64,000 nt of DNA, from NCBI RefSeq assembly GCF_014656295.1, contig NZ_BNCD01000026.1, positions 39,176 through 103,175 of the forward strand, read 5' to 3'. This document shows positions 25,240 through 32,888 of the stretch, one piece after another. Both the position numbers and the translations under genes were made by a program. Every line of letters starts with the position of its first letter. Positions within the stretch are counted from its first letter, which is position 1. The notes under the pieces are model-generated. The model saw only the letters and a program-made list of their open reading frames with translations. It was not told where the DNA came from and made no database searches. This stretch comes from Streptomyces sulfonofaciens. Lineage in GTDB: Bacteria; Actinomycetota; Actinomycetes; Streptomycetales; Streptomycetaceae.

Positions 25240-28200
25240 TCACCCGGCGACGGCGTACGCCCGGACCGACCAGAGCGAGTAGCCGAAGCGGGTGGCCCGC
25301 CGCTCGCCCTGTACGCGCACGTAGCGGACGCCACGGGCGTCCATGCGGACCACCTCCCGGCCGCCGACACCGTCGCGCACGAGCGCGGCGGTGCGCCAGG
25401 CCCTGCCGTCGGCGGACACCTGGACGCGGTACGCCGCCGCGTACGCGTCCTGCCAGTACAGCACCAGCGCGCCCAGCCTGGCCGGCCGTGCCAGCCGCAT
25501 CTGCCACCAGGCGCCGTCGTCGGCCGGTGACGACCAGCGGGTGCCCGCCTCGCCGTCCAGGGCCGCCGACGCGGGGAAGCGCGGGGTCTCGTCGCCCGAG
25601 GACGCCGCCCGCGCACCGCGCGCCAGGTCGGGCCCCGAGGTGCGGGGGAAGGCGCGCACCGTCACCATCCGGGTCTCACCGGCGAAGCTCAGCGGGATCC
25701 GGTACGTGCCCGGGCGCGTACCGGGCCGCACGGACAACTCCACGGGGACACCGACCCCGGTGCCGCGCGGCACCGCCGACCGCCCGGGCACACGCACCGA
25801 GAAGCCCTCCGGGGTCCGCACGGACAGCCGTCCCCGCACGGCGCCGGGGCGCAGCGACGCCAGGTGCACCGTGAGGTGCACCGGGGCCCCGCCGATGGCG
25901 GCGTCCGCCTCCGACCTGGCCAGGGTGAAGCGGGCGGCGGGGCCGTCGGTGCACCAGGGGACCACCCGGCGCACCGCGGACACGGGCGCGCCGGCCACCC
26001 GGACCGCGTCCACGCGCGCGTGCCCGCCGAGGTGCCCCTCGACGCCCGCCTCCGTCCAGCCGCTCCCGGCGAGCGTGCCGAGGCGCTGCCAGCCCCCGCC
26101 CGGGACGTGCGCCTCCACCCGTCCCGCGGTACCGGGCTCGGCCAGGACCGTCACGGTGCCGAGGGGGCGCGGGTGCGCGAAGCGGACGGTCAGGGCGTCA
26201 GGGCCGGCCCCGCGATCGGCGCGGTCCCGGTCGAGGCCGTCCGGGCCCACCCAGGTGTCGTACGCCTTCCGGGCCCGGTCCAGGAACGGGTCGAGCACTC
26301 CCTCGCCGACGGTCGCCCTGCGCCCGTGCGGCTCGTCGCGCAGGTGCCGCAGCGCCCGTGCCGCGCGCCAGGCCGCCGGGCCGTCGCCGCGGTCCTGGGC
26401 GGCCAGCATGTCGAGGGCGCTCTGCCCGGCAGCGCCGTACCGCGCGAGCCGCTCCGACCAGGGGCGCACCTCGTCACCGAGCGCCGTGCCGGACAACTGC
26501 CGCGGAACGCCGCGCAGGACTTGGAAGGCGGCCCTGAGCCGGTCGGCCGCCGCCGCGGGGTCCGCCGGGTCCGCCGGGTCCGCCGGGTCCGCCGGGTCCG
26601 CCGGGTCCGCCGGGTCCGTGGGGTCCGCCGGGTCCGTGGGGCCCGCTCCCGCGCCGCCGGCGGGCGCGCCACCGCCCTCCTGCGCCCCCGCCCCGGCGCT
26701 CGCCGCGCCTCGGGAGCCGTGCGTGCCCGCGGGGTCGTCCGCTTCTGCGGGGCCGCGCACCCCTGCGGGGCCGCGCGACTCGCCGGGGGCCGCGGTCCCC
26801 GCCCCCGCCGCGCTCGGTGTGCCCGTGGTGCCGGTCGTGCCGGTCGGGTCCGTCCCGCGGGCCGTCCAGAACGCGTCGATCAGCGGGCGCAGATACGCCG
26901 ACTCCTGCCCGCCGAGGACCGAGGAGGCGTCGTTGGCCGCCAGTGCCCGTACGGCCGTCACACGCTCGCGCGGGGCTGCGGCACCGGGCGCCGTCTCGGC
27001 GGCGGCCGCGGCGATCGCGGCCTGCCAGGATTCCGCGGGCCGGTAGCCGCGCGGGTTCCAGGCGAAGTCCGCGGCGGTGAAGAGCGGGATGCGGGAGGCG
27101 GCCGGTTGCTGCATGGCGGTGGACAGGAGTGCGGCGGAGCCGGCGGCCACCGCGGGTTCGCGCCCCGAGTAGGGGCCGAGGAGGACGCGGTCCGGGGCGT
27201 AGTCGTTGACCGGGTAGTTGTCCATGGTGACGAGCGGGTGGCCGAACGCGTCGCGGGTGGCGGCGAGTTCCCGGCCCGTGATGGTTCTGGGCACCACGCC
27301 CACTCCGGTCCAGGCGACCTCCACCGCGTCGTCCAGGTGCCGGGCGAGCGCGCCGCGGTACGGCGTGGAACCGGCCTGGTAGTACTCGGTCGGCATGACG
27401 GAGAGGGCCGCGGCACCCGGATGGCGCTCCGCGAGGTGCCGCGCGACCGCGTTCGCGACCCGCGCCTGCGCCCGCGCCGCCGCCTCGGGGCCCGAGCCGA
27501 AGGCGTCCGCGTCCCGGGAGCAGTGCCACTCCGTGTAGCTGACGTCCTGGAACTGCAACTGGAACGCGCGCACCCCCAGTGCCCACATCGCGTCGATCTT
27601 CCGGTCCAGCGCCCGCACGTCGTCGTCGGAGGACATGCACATGGCCTGCCCGGGTGCCACCGCCCAGGCCAGCGTGACGTGGTTGCGGCGGGCGCGGTCG
27701 GCGAGCGCGCGGAAACCGGCTCGCTGGTCCCCGGGGTAGGGCTCGCGCCAGCGGGCCTGCCGGTAGGGGTCGTCGCCGGACGCGTACAGATAGCGGTTCT
27801 GCTTGGTGCGCCCCATGAAGTCGAGCTGGGCCAGGCGCTGCTCGCGCGTCCACGGTGTGCCGTAGAAGCCCTCGGTGACCCCCCGCACGCGCGTGCCGGG
27901 CCAGTCGCGCACCACCGCGGGCGCGATCCGGTGTCCGGTCACCAGCCCGCGCAGCGTCTGCACGCCGTGGAAGACGCCGTCGGGGCCCGCGCCCGCGAGC
28001 GCCACCGTGTCCCGGCCCTCCAGGCGGCCCACGGCGAGCCGGTAGCCGCCCGGGGGCAGAGCGCCGCGGGCGGGCGCGTGCAGCGATCGAAGGGCGGCGG
28101 CGAGCGTCGGCACGCGGCGGTGGGCGGCGCGGGCGGAGGCGGAGCCAGGAAGGTCGGCGGTGTCGGCGCCCACCCGGACGACGAGGGCGCCGCCAGCGGG

Positions 28201-28809
28201 CAGCGGCGCGTCGTCGCGCACCTCGGTGATCCGCCGTGCCCCCGCCCCGCGTAACAGCGCGCGCAGGGCGTCGAGGGCGTACGGATCGGGCCGGTCCCGG
28301 TGGTCCGTGACGAGGACGGCCTCGTCGCCCACGGGGACGGCGGAGGTGCGGACGGCGCGGATCGACTGCGGGCGCGGCCATACGGCGGGCGGGGCGGGGG
28401 CGGCCGTGCGGCGGCCGGGGCGCGGCGGTTGCGGGGGAGGGGCGGTGGTGCCTGGCTCGGTGCCGGTGCCGGTGCCGGTGCCGGTGCCTGCGGCGTCGCT
28501 CGGGACGGCGGTGCGGGTGGTGGTGCCCTCGCCCGTGGCGTCCTGGCCCGCCCGGGCCTCGCCCGGGCCGGTGCCCTCGCCCGTACCGCCTCCCGGCCCG
28601 CCCGTGCCGCCTTCCGGACCCTCGGCGCCCGCGCCCGCCGCCACGTCCTGCGCACCGGCTGCCACGTCCTCGGAGCCGGCGGCTGCCACGTCCTGCGCGG
28701 CGGCTGTCCGCCCCAGGGCGGCCGCCTGGGGGCCGGGCCCGCCCCCGAGCGCTCCGGCGATCACTGCCACCGCGAGCGCTGCCGCGCTCTTGCCGCGCCC
28801 CAGTCGCAC
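25240..28809 (-). CDS. Secreted GH84 beta-N-acetylglucosaminidase-like protein
   Basis: About 1189 residues. A signal peptide (VRLGRGKSAAALAVAVIAG) is followed by a Gly/Ala/Thr-rich linker and a GH20/84 N-terminal domain. The GH84 barrel has RGVTEGFYGTPWT near residue 314 and a NHVTLAWAVAPG strand. A helical region broken by a PAD repeat follows, then a C-terminal coagulation factor 5/8-type carbohydrate-binding domain (PARLGALVLYWQDAYAAAYRV). GH84 enzymes remove beta-linked GlcNAc. At the catalytic strand (about residue 419) the sequence is QLQFQDVSY; most family members have two adjacent Asp residues, so the first appears to be Gln here. GTG at 28809 was chosen, with GGGAG 7 nt upstream; GTG at 28815 is an alternative. 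Confidence 0.85.
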   Translation of the reverse strand: MRLGRGKSAAALAVAVIAGALGGGPGPQAAALGRTAAAQDVAAAGSEDVAAGAQDVAAGAGAEGPEGGTGGPGGGTGEGTGPGEARAGQDATGEGTTTRTAVPSDAAGTGTGTGTGTEPGTTAPPPQPPRPGRRTAAPAPPAVWPRPQSIRAVRTSAVPVGDEAVLVTDHRDRPDPYALDALRALLRGAGARRITEVRDDAPLPAGGALVVRVGADTADLPGSASARAAHRRVPTLAAALRSLHAPARGALPPGGYRLAVGRLEGRDTVALAGAGPDGVFHGVQTLRGLVTGHRIAPAVVRDWPGTRVRGVTEGFYGTPWTREQRLAQLDFMGRTKQNRYLYASGDDPYRQARWREPYPGDQRAGFRALADRARRNHVTLAWAVAPGQAMCMSSDDDVRALDRKIDAMWALGVRAFQLQFQDVSYTEWHCSRDADAFGSGPEAAARAQARVANAVARHLAERHPGAAALSVMPTEYYQAGSTPYRGALARHLDDAVEVAWTGVGVVPRTITGRELAATRDAFGHPLVTMDNYPVNDYAPDRVLLGPYSGREPAVAAGSAALLSTAMQQPAASRIPLFTAADFAWNPRGYRPAESWQAAIAAAAAETAPGAAAPRERVTAVRALAANDASSVLGGQESAYLRPLIDAFWTARGTDPTGTTGTTGTPSAAGAGTAAPGESRGPAGVRGPAEADDPAGTHGSRGAASAGAGAQEGGGAPAGGAGAGPTDPADPTDPADPADPADPADPADPADPAAAADRLRAAFQVLRGVPRQLSGTALGDEVRPWSERLARYGAAGQSALDMLAAQDRGDGPAAWRAARALRHLRDEPHGRRATVGEGVLDPFLDRARKAYDTWVGPDGLDRDRADRGAGPDALTVRFAHPRPLGTVTVLAEPGTAGRVEAHVPGGGWQRLGTLAGSGWTEAGVEGHLGGHARVDAVRVAGAPVSAVRRVVPWCTDGPAARFTLARSEADAAIGGAPVHLTVHLASLRPGAVRGRLSVRTPEGFSVRVPGRSAVPRGTGVGVPVELSVRPGTRPGTYRIPLSFAGETRMVTVRAFPRTSGPDLARGARAASSGDETPRFPASAALDGEAGTRWSSPADDGAWWQMRLARPARLGALVLYWQDAYAAAYRVQVSADGRAWRTAALVRDGVGGREVVRMDARGVRYVRVQGERRATRFGYSLWSVRAYAVAG
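26566..26640 (-). repeat. 9-bp in-frame repeat encoding Pro-Ala-Asp in the GH84 gene
   Basis: The unit GGGTCCGCC recurs about eight times, giving a (DPA)n linker between the helical part and the barrel. It is in frame, so length changes are tolerated. Confidence 0.8.
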
Positions 28810-29165
28810 CGTCACTCTCCCTCGATCGGCCGATTCTGCGGTGTTGCCGGTGTTGCCGGGGTCCCCGGCGTCTGCGGCAGGGCCGTGCGGGTCGCCCGCC
28901 GTTGCCCACCGAGAGCCCCGCAGCGAACGGCACCGAGCCCACCACCCGTCCGTCCGGAGTGTCAACGGGAGGGGGCCACTCCACGTCACAGCACGGCGCG
29001 TGACGGCGCGTGCACGCCGCGGCGACGCCGCCTCCTGGATCGGGCACCTCCTCTGGTCCAGAATGTGACCAAGAACACGTTGAGAGGCGTAGGACGTCTG
29101 TGGTCGAGCCCGCTGGGTAGGGGCTGCCCTGACCAGACCTGCCGCCCCTGACAAGGAGGCCCCCG
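28810..29165. promoter_or_regulatory. Divergent promoter region of the GH84 gene and the malQ pair
   Basis: No gene is seen. The region must hold both promoters. At 29054-29065 the sequence TGGTCCAGAATG resembles one half and the centre of a DasR (dre) site, TGGTCTAGACCA, at 8 of 12 positions; it is noted only because GlcNAc-releasing enzymes are often DasR targets. An AT-richer part lies at 29060-29095. Confidence 0.35.
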
Positions 29166-29534
29166 GTGGCCGCAACGGCGAACCTTCTGCGCTCGACCCT
29201 CTCCAAACGCCCGGACGGTACGGACCGCCCGGACGCGGCACCCGCTGCGGACGGCACGTACCGTCCGGTCCCCCGGTACACGCCCGAGGCCCCGGCCGTC
29301 ATCGGCGTCCGGGGCCCGCTGCTGGCCGCCGTGCCGGAGCCGGGCCCCGCGCCGGACGACTCCGGGGCCTTCAGCGCGGAGAGCGCGGAGAGCGAACCCC
29401 CACTGACCAGCGAGCCGCCGATGGCCGACGCCGCCCCGCTCACCAGCGAGCCACCGCTCGCCGACGCCGCCCCGCTCACCAGTGAGCCCACCGCCACCGG
29501 CACGGCCGCGGGCACGGACCCCTCGGTGGAGTAG
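29166..29534 (+). CDS. Small protein of unknown function coupled to malQ
   Basis: 122 residues, GTG start with AAGGAGG 5 nt upstream. The stop codon TAG is followed at once by the malQ ATG, so the two genes are surely co-transcribed and probably translationally coupled. The sequence is Pro/Ala/Asp-rich and acidic, with a repeated LTSEPPxADAAP block three times near the C-terminus. No domain is recognised. The strong RBS and coupling support it as a gene, although it might serve mainly as a leader for malQ. Confidence 0.6.
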   Translation: MAATANLLRSTLSKRPDGTDRPDAAPAADGTYRPVPRYTPEAPAVIGVRGPLLAAVPEPGPAPDDSGAFSAESAESEPPLTSEPPMADAAPLTSEPPLADAAPLTSEPTATGTAAGTDPSVE

Positions 29535-31688
29535 ATGTCCCTGTCCCGGCTCGCCGAGCTGTACGGCGTCGCCACCTCGTACTCCCCGTCCCCGGGCCGT
29601 ACCGTCCACGTGGCGGACGCCGCGGTGGTCGCGGCACTGGCCGCCCTGGACGTGGACGCCGGCACCCCGGAGGCGGCGGCACGCGCGCTCGCCGAGCGCG
29701 AGACGGAACTGGCCGAACGGCTGCTGCCCGAGACGGTCGTCTGGTGGCAGGGCCGTGCGCCGCGGGCCCTCCAGGGCCTGCCGGAGGGGACCCGGCTGCA
29801 CGTCGAGACGGAACAGGGCGGCACGCACGCGTGGACGACGCCTTCCGCACCGGCCGCACAGGGCGCGCCCTCCGGCCCCGCCCCGCCCTCGCTGCCCCGG
29901 GGCGCGCACGTGCTCACCGCGACCGCGCCGGACGGCCGCAGCGCACGCGTGCACCTCGTCGTCGCGCCCGAGCACATGCCCGACCTCTCCGTCGAACGGG
30001 TGCACGGCCTGCTCCTCCAGCTCTACTCGCTGCTTTCCGAGCGCTCCTGGGGCATGGGCGACCTGGGGGACCTCGCCGAGGTCGCGGCCTGGGCGGGTCA
30101 GGTGATGGGCAGCGGGTTCGTGCAGATCAACCCGCTGCACGCGGCGGTGCCCGGCGTGCCCACCGACCCCTCTCCGTACCGCCCCTCCACCCGGTACTTC
30201 ACGGACCCCGTCCACCTGCGCATCGAGGACGTCCCCGAGTACGCCTACCTGTGCGCCGAGGACCGCGCCGAGGCCGCCGACCTCCTGGAGCGCGCCGCGG
30301 CCCTGCGCGCTGCCGTGCTGCACGACGGCGCCCTGATCGACCGCGACGCGGTGTGGGCGCTCAAGCGCCGCGCCCTGGAACTGCTGGTGGCCCGTGTCCC
30401 CCTCGCCCCCGGCCGGCGTGCCGCCTACAACGCCTTCCTGGCCACCGCGGGCCAGGGCCTGGAGGACCACGCCACCTGGTGCGCCCTCGCCGACGCCCAC
30501 GGTCCCGACTGGCGCGGCTGGCCCGAGGGGCTGCGCGACCCCCGCTCCGCGGAGACCGCACGCGCGCGCGTGGAGCTGCTGGACGGCGTCGACTTCCACA
30601 GCCGCCTCGCCTGGCTCGCGGACGGCCAGCTCGAAGCGGCCCAGCGCGCGGCGCACGGGGCGGGCATGCCGGTGGGCGTGGTGCACGACCTGGCGATCGG
30701 CGTCCATCCGAACGGCTCCGACGCCTGGGCGCAGCAGCAGTTCCTGGCGCCCGGCATGTCGGTCGGCGCCCCGCCGGACGCGTTCAACTCCCGTGGCCAG
30801 GACTGGGGCCTGCCGCCGTGGCGTCCCGACCGGCTCGCCGCCGCGGGCTACGCCCCGTACCGGACGCTCCTGCGCTGCCTGCTCCGGCACGCCGGGGGGC
30901 TGCGCATCGACCATGTGATGGGGCTCTTCCGGCTCTGGTGGGTGCCCGAGGGGCAGGCGCCCACCGAAGGCACCTACGTCCATTACGACGCCGAGGCGAT
31001 GCTCGCCGTGCTGGCGCTGGAGGCGCACCGTACGGGCGCCGTGGTGATCGGCGAGGACCTGGGCACCGTGGCGCCCGGAGTGCGGGAGACGCTGCGCGGG
31101 CACGGGGTGCTCGGCACGTCCGTGCTCTGGTTCGAACGGGACTGGGAAGGGGACGGGCAGCCGCTGCCGCCCGAGCGGTGGCGCACCGACTGCCTGGCCG
31201 CCGCCACCACCCACGACCTGCCGCCCACCTCGGCCCGGCTCACCGGCGAGCACGTCGACCTGCGGCACGGCCTGGGCCTGCTGACCCGTCCGCTCGCCGA
31301 GGAGCAGGCCGCGGCCGCCGAGGAGACGGCGGAGTGGCTGGAACTGCTGGGCCGGCTCGGGCTGCTGGAGGACGGCACGTCCGGCGGGGTGGCGACGGCG
31401 GCCCACGACGAGGCCGGGTCGGCGGAGGACTTCCAGTTCGCGGGCGACGAGGAGCGGATCCGTGCGGTCCACCGGTATCTGCTGCGCACCCCGGCCCGCA
31501 TGATCGGCGTCTGGCTGCCCGACATGGTCGGCGACCGCCGTCCGCAGAACCTGCCCGGCACCTGGCGCGAGTACCCGAACTGGCGGCTGCCGGTGGCCGA
31601 CGCCGATGGCCGCCCCGTCACCCTGGAGGAGCTCACCGGATCGCGGCGGCTGCACGCCCTGCTGAAGGTCGTGCGCGGGGAACGGTGA
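29535..31688 (+). CDS. malQ: 4-alpha-glucanotransferase (amylomaltase)
   Basis: 717 residues, family GH77, which transfers glucan segments between maltodextrins in glycogen and maltose metabolism. Catalytic features are visible: the nucleophile Asp in LRIDHVMGLF (about residue 458), the acid/base Glu in GEDLGTVAP (about 507) and TTHDLPPTSARL (about 558-569) with the stabilising Asp. The N-terminal 150 residues are the extra domain seen in long actinobacterial MalQ proteins. ATG follows the stop of the small upstream gene without a gap. A small membrane-protein gene lies 44 nt downstream. Confidence 0.95.
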   Translation: MSLSRLAELYGVATSYSPSPGRTVHVADAAVVAALAALDVDAGTPEAAARALAERETELAERLLPETVVWWQGRAPRALQGLPEGTRLHVETEQGGTHAWTTPSAPAAQGAPSGPAPPSLPRGAHVLTATAPDGRSARVHLVVAPEHMPDLSVERVHGLLLQLYSLLSERSWGMGDLGDLAEVAAWAGQVMGSGFVQINPLHAAVPGVPTDPSPYRPSTRYFTDPVHLRIEDVPEYAYLCAEDRAEAADLLERAAALRAAVLHDGALIDRDAVWALKRRALELLVARVPLAPGRRAAYNAFLATAGQGLEDHATWCALADAHGPDWRGWPEGLRDPRSAETARARVELLDGVDFHSRLAWLADGQLEAAQRAAHGAGMPVGVVHDLAIGVHPNGSDAWAQQQFLAPGMSVGAPPDAFNSRGQDWGLPPWRPDRLAAAGYAPYRTLLRCLLRHAGGLRIDHVMGLFRLWWVPEGQAPTEGTYVHYDAEAMLAVLALEAHRTGAVVIGEDLGTVAPGVRETLRGHGVLGTSVLWFERDWEGDGQPLPPERWRTDCLAAATTHDLPPTSARLTGEHVDLRHGLGLLTRPLAEEQAAAAEETAEWLELLGRLGLLEDGTSGGVATAAHDEAGSAEDFQFAGDEERIRAVHRYLLRTPARMIGVWLPDMVGDRRPQNLPGTWREYPNWRLPVADADGRPVTLEELTGSRRLHALLKVVRGER

Positions 31689-31732
31689 CCCCGGGCGCGC
31701 GGCGCCGGAAGGCGTTCGCTACTTTGGGCAGC

Positions 31733-31999
31733 GTGGAGAAGACAAACGCCCAGCAGGCCCGGCGGGCCCCGTACGCGCTGCGCGCCGGCTCCCTCGCCGC
31801 CGCCACGACGCTGATGACCCTGCTCCTCACGTCCCCCGCGCTCGCGCTGACCCGCGACGACGGCGACGACCCGGGCCACGGCCTCTCGGTGGCCGAGACC
31901 CTGGGCCTCTACGTCTTCACGCCGCTCGCGATCTTCCTGATCATCGCCGGTCTGGTGTCCCTGGGCAGCAGGCCCCGCAAGGGGCAGAAGCAGGGCTGA
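31733..31999 (+). CDS. Small membrane protein of unknown function
   Basis: 88 residues from a GTG at 31733 (MEKTNAQQARR). An N-terminal hydrophobic segment resembles a signal peptide ending ALALT (about residues 17-39). An acidic stretch follows, then a second helix (LYVFTPLAIFLIIAGLVSLG) and a basic C-terminus (SRPRKGQKQG). Topology is probably one mature TM helix with a cytoplasmic basic tail. Such small proteins are common in Streptomyces. It may be read through from malQ. No function can be assigned. Confidence 0.7.
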   Translation: MEKTNAQQARRAPYALRAGSLAAATTLMTLLLTSPALALTRDDGDDPGHGLSVAETLGLYVFTPLAIFLIIAGLVSLGSRPRKGQKQG

Positions 32000-32031
32000 C
32001 CGCCCGCTCCCGCCCCTCCCGCGTCCGCCGT

Positions 32032-32073
32032 CCGAGGGCGCCGCCCGCGCACCAGCGAAGGCGGCGCCCTCGG
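32032..32073. terminator. Strong hairpin terminator after the malQ operon
   Basis: Arms at 32032-32045 and 32060-32073 form a perfect 14-bp stem (CCGAGGGCGCCGCC with its complement) around a 14-nt loop. It lies 32 nt after the last stop codon and before the convergent TetR gene. Confidence 0.75.
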
Positions 32074-32165
32074 CGCGCGAGGACACCCTGCCGCCCCTCC
32101 TGCCTCCCGGGCGCCCTCGCGTCCGCCGCCGAGCGGGGCGCACGGAGGCGTCCGCGCGGGCCCGC

Positions 32166-32774
32166 TCAGCCATTCCCGGGAGCGGGCGCGACCGGCGCCC
32201 CGGCCTCCTCCGTGAGGTACCGCTGCACCGTCGGCGCCAGCCAGTGCACGAGGTCGTCGCGGCTCATCGCGACCGCGGGCGGGAAGCACAGCACGTACCG
32301 GGTGAGCGCCATGCCCAGGATCTGCGAGGCGACGAGCGCGGCACGCTCCGGTGCCTCGGCCGGGTCGGGACAGACCGTCCGCGCCACCGGGAGTAGCTGC
32401 TCCTTGAAGATCTCCTGGGTGCGCTCGGCGCCCGCCGCGTTGGTGACCCCCACCCTCAGCAGTGCCTTCAGCACCTCGGCCTCCTCCCAGACGCTCAGGA
32501 AGTGCCGTACCAGCGCCCGGCCGACGCCGTCCCGCGGGACGGCGGAGAGGTCGGGAAGCCGCAGGTCGAACTCGACGGCGGCGGCGAACAGCCCCTCCTT
32601 GTTGCGGTAGTACCGCATCACCATCGACGGGTCGATGCCGGCGTCCTTCGCGATCGACCGGATCGTGGCGCGCTCGTAGCCGTCGGAGGCGAAGCGCTCA
32701 CGGGCCGCCGCGAGGATGGCGGTACGGGTCGCGTCCGAGCGGCGCGGGCGTGCGGACGGTTCGTTCTGGGCCAT
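32166..32774 (-). CDS. TetR-family transcriptional repressor
   Basis: 202 residues with the TetR DNA-binding domain at residues 12-60: TRTAILAAARERFASDGY, then ATIRSIAKDAGIDPSMVMRYYRNKEGLF, the helix-turn-helix. The C-terminal ligand-binding half belongs to the common TetR_C subfamily with the conserved segment QILGMALTRYVL. It is divergent from an FAD monooxygenase gene, 114 nt apart, with three copies of a palindrome between them. It therefore very likely represses itself and the monooxygenase until an aromatic ligand binds. ATG at 32774 was chosen; the frame is open further upstream but would cover the operators. Confidence 0.92.
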   Translation of the reverse strand: MAQNEPSARPRRSDATRTAILAAARERFASDGYERATIRSIAKDAGIDPSMVMRYYRNKEGLFAAAVEFDLRLPDLSAVPRDGVGRALVRHFLSVWEEAEVLKALLRVGVTNAAGAERTQEIFKEQLLPVARTVCPDPAEAPERAALVASQILGMALTRYVLCFPPAVAMSRDDLVHWLAPTVQRYLTEEAGAPVAPAPGNG

Positions 32775-32787
32775 GCCAACAACTGTA

Positions 32788-32805
32788 GGCCAACGGGTGT
32801 TGACA
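32788..32805. promoter_or_regulatory. TetR operator copy 1
   Basis: GGCCAACGGGTGTTGACA is an imperfect inverted repeat (GGCCAAC against GTTGACA) just upstream of the TetR start. It matches copies 2 and 3 nearby. Confidence 0.65.
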
Positions 32806-32828
32806 CCCCATGAGTGCGGTCCTACGTT

Positions 32829-32846
32829 GGTCAACGTACGTTGGCC
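32829..32846. promoter_or_regulatory. TetR operator copy 2
   Basis: GGTCAACGTACGTTGGCC is palindromic with one mismatched pair, and extends to 20 bp with flanking T and A. It shares its last four bases with copy 3. Confidence 0.75.
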
Positions 32847-32860
32847 AACATGTGTTGACC
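32843..32860. promoter_or_regulatory. TetR operator copy 3
   Basis: GGCCAACATGTGTTGACC is an inverted repeat with one mismatched pair. It overlaps copy 2 by GGCC and lies 29 nt before the monooxygenase start. Confidence 0.72.
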
Positions 32861-32888
32861 GCGCTGTCGTCGACATCAGGAGGCTGCG

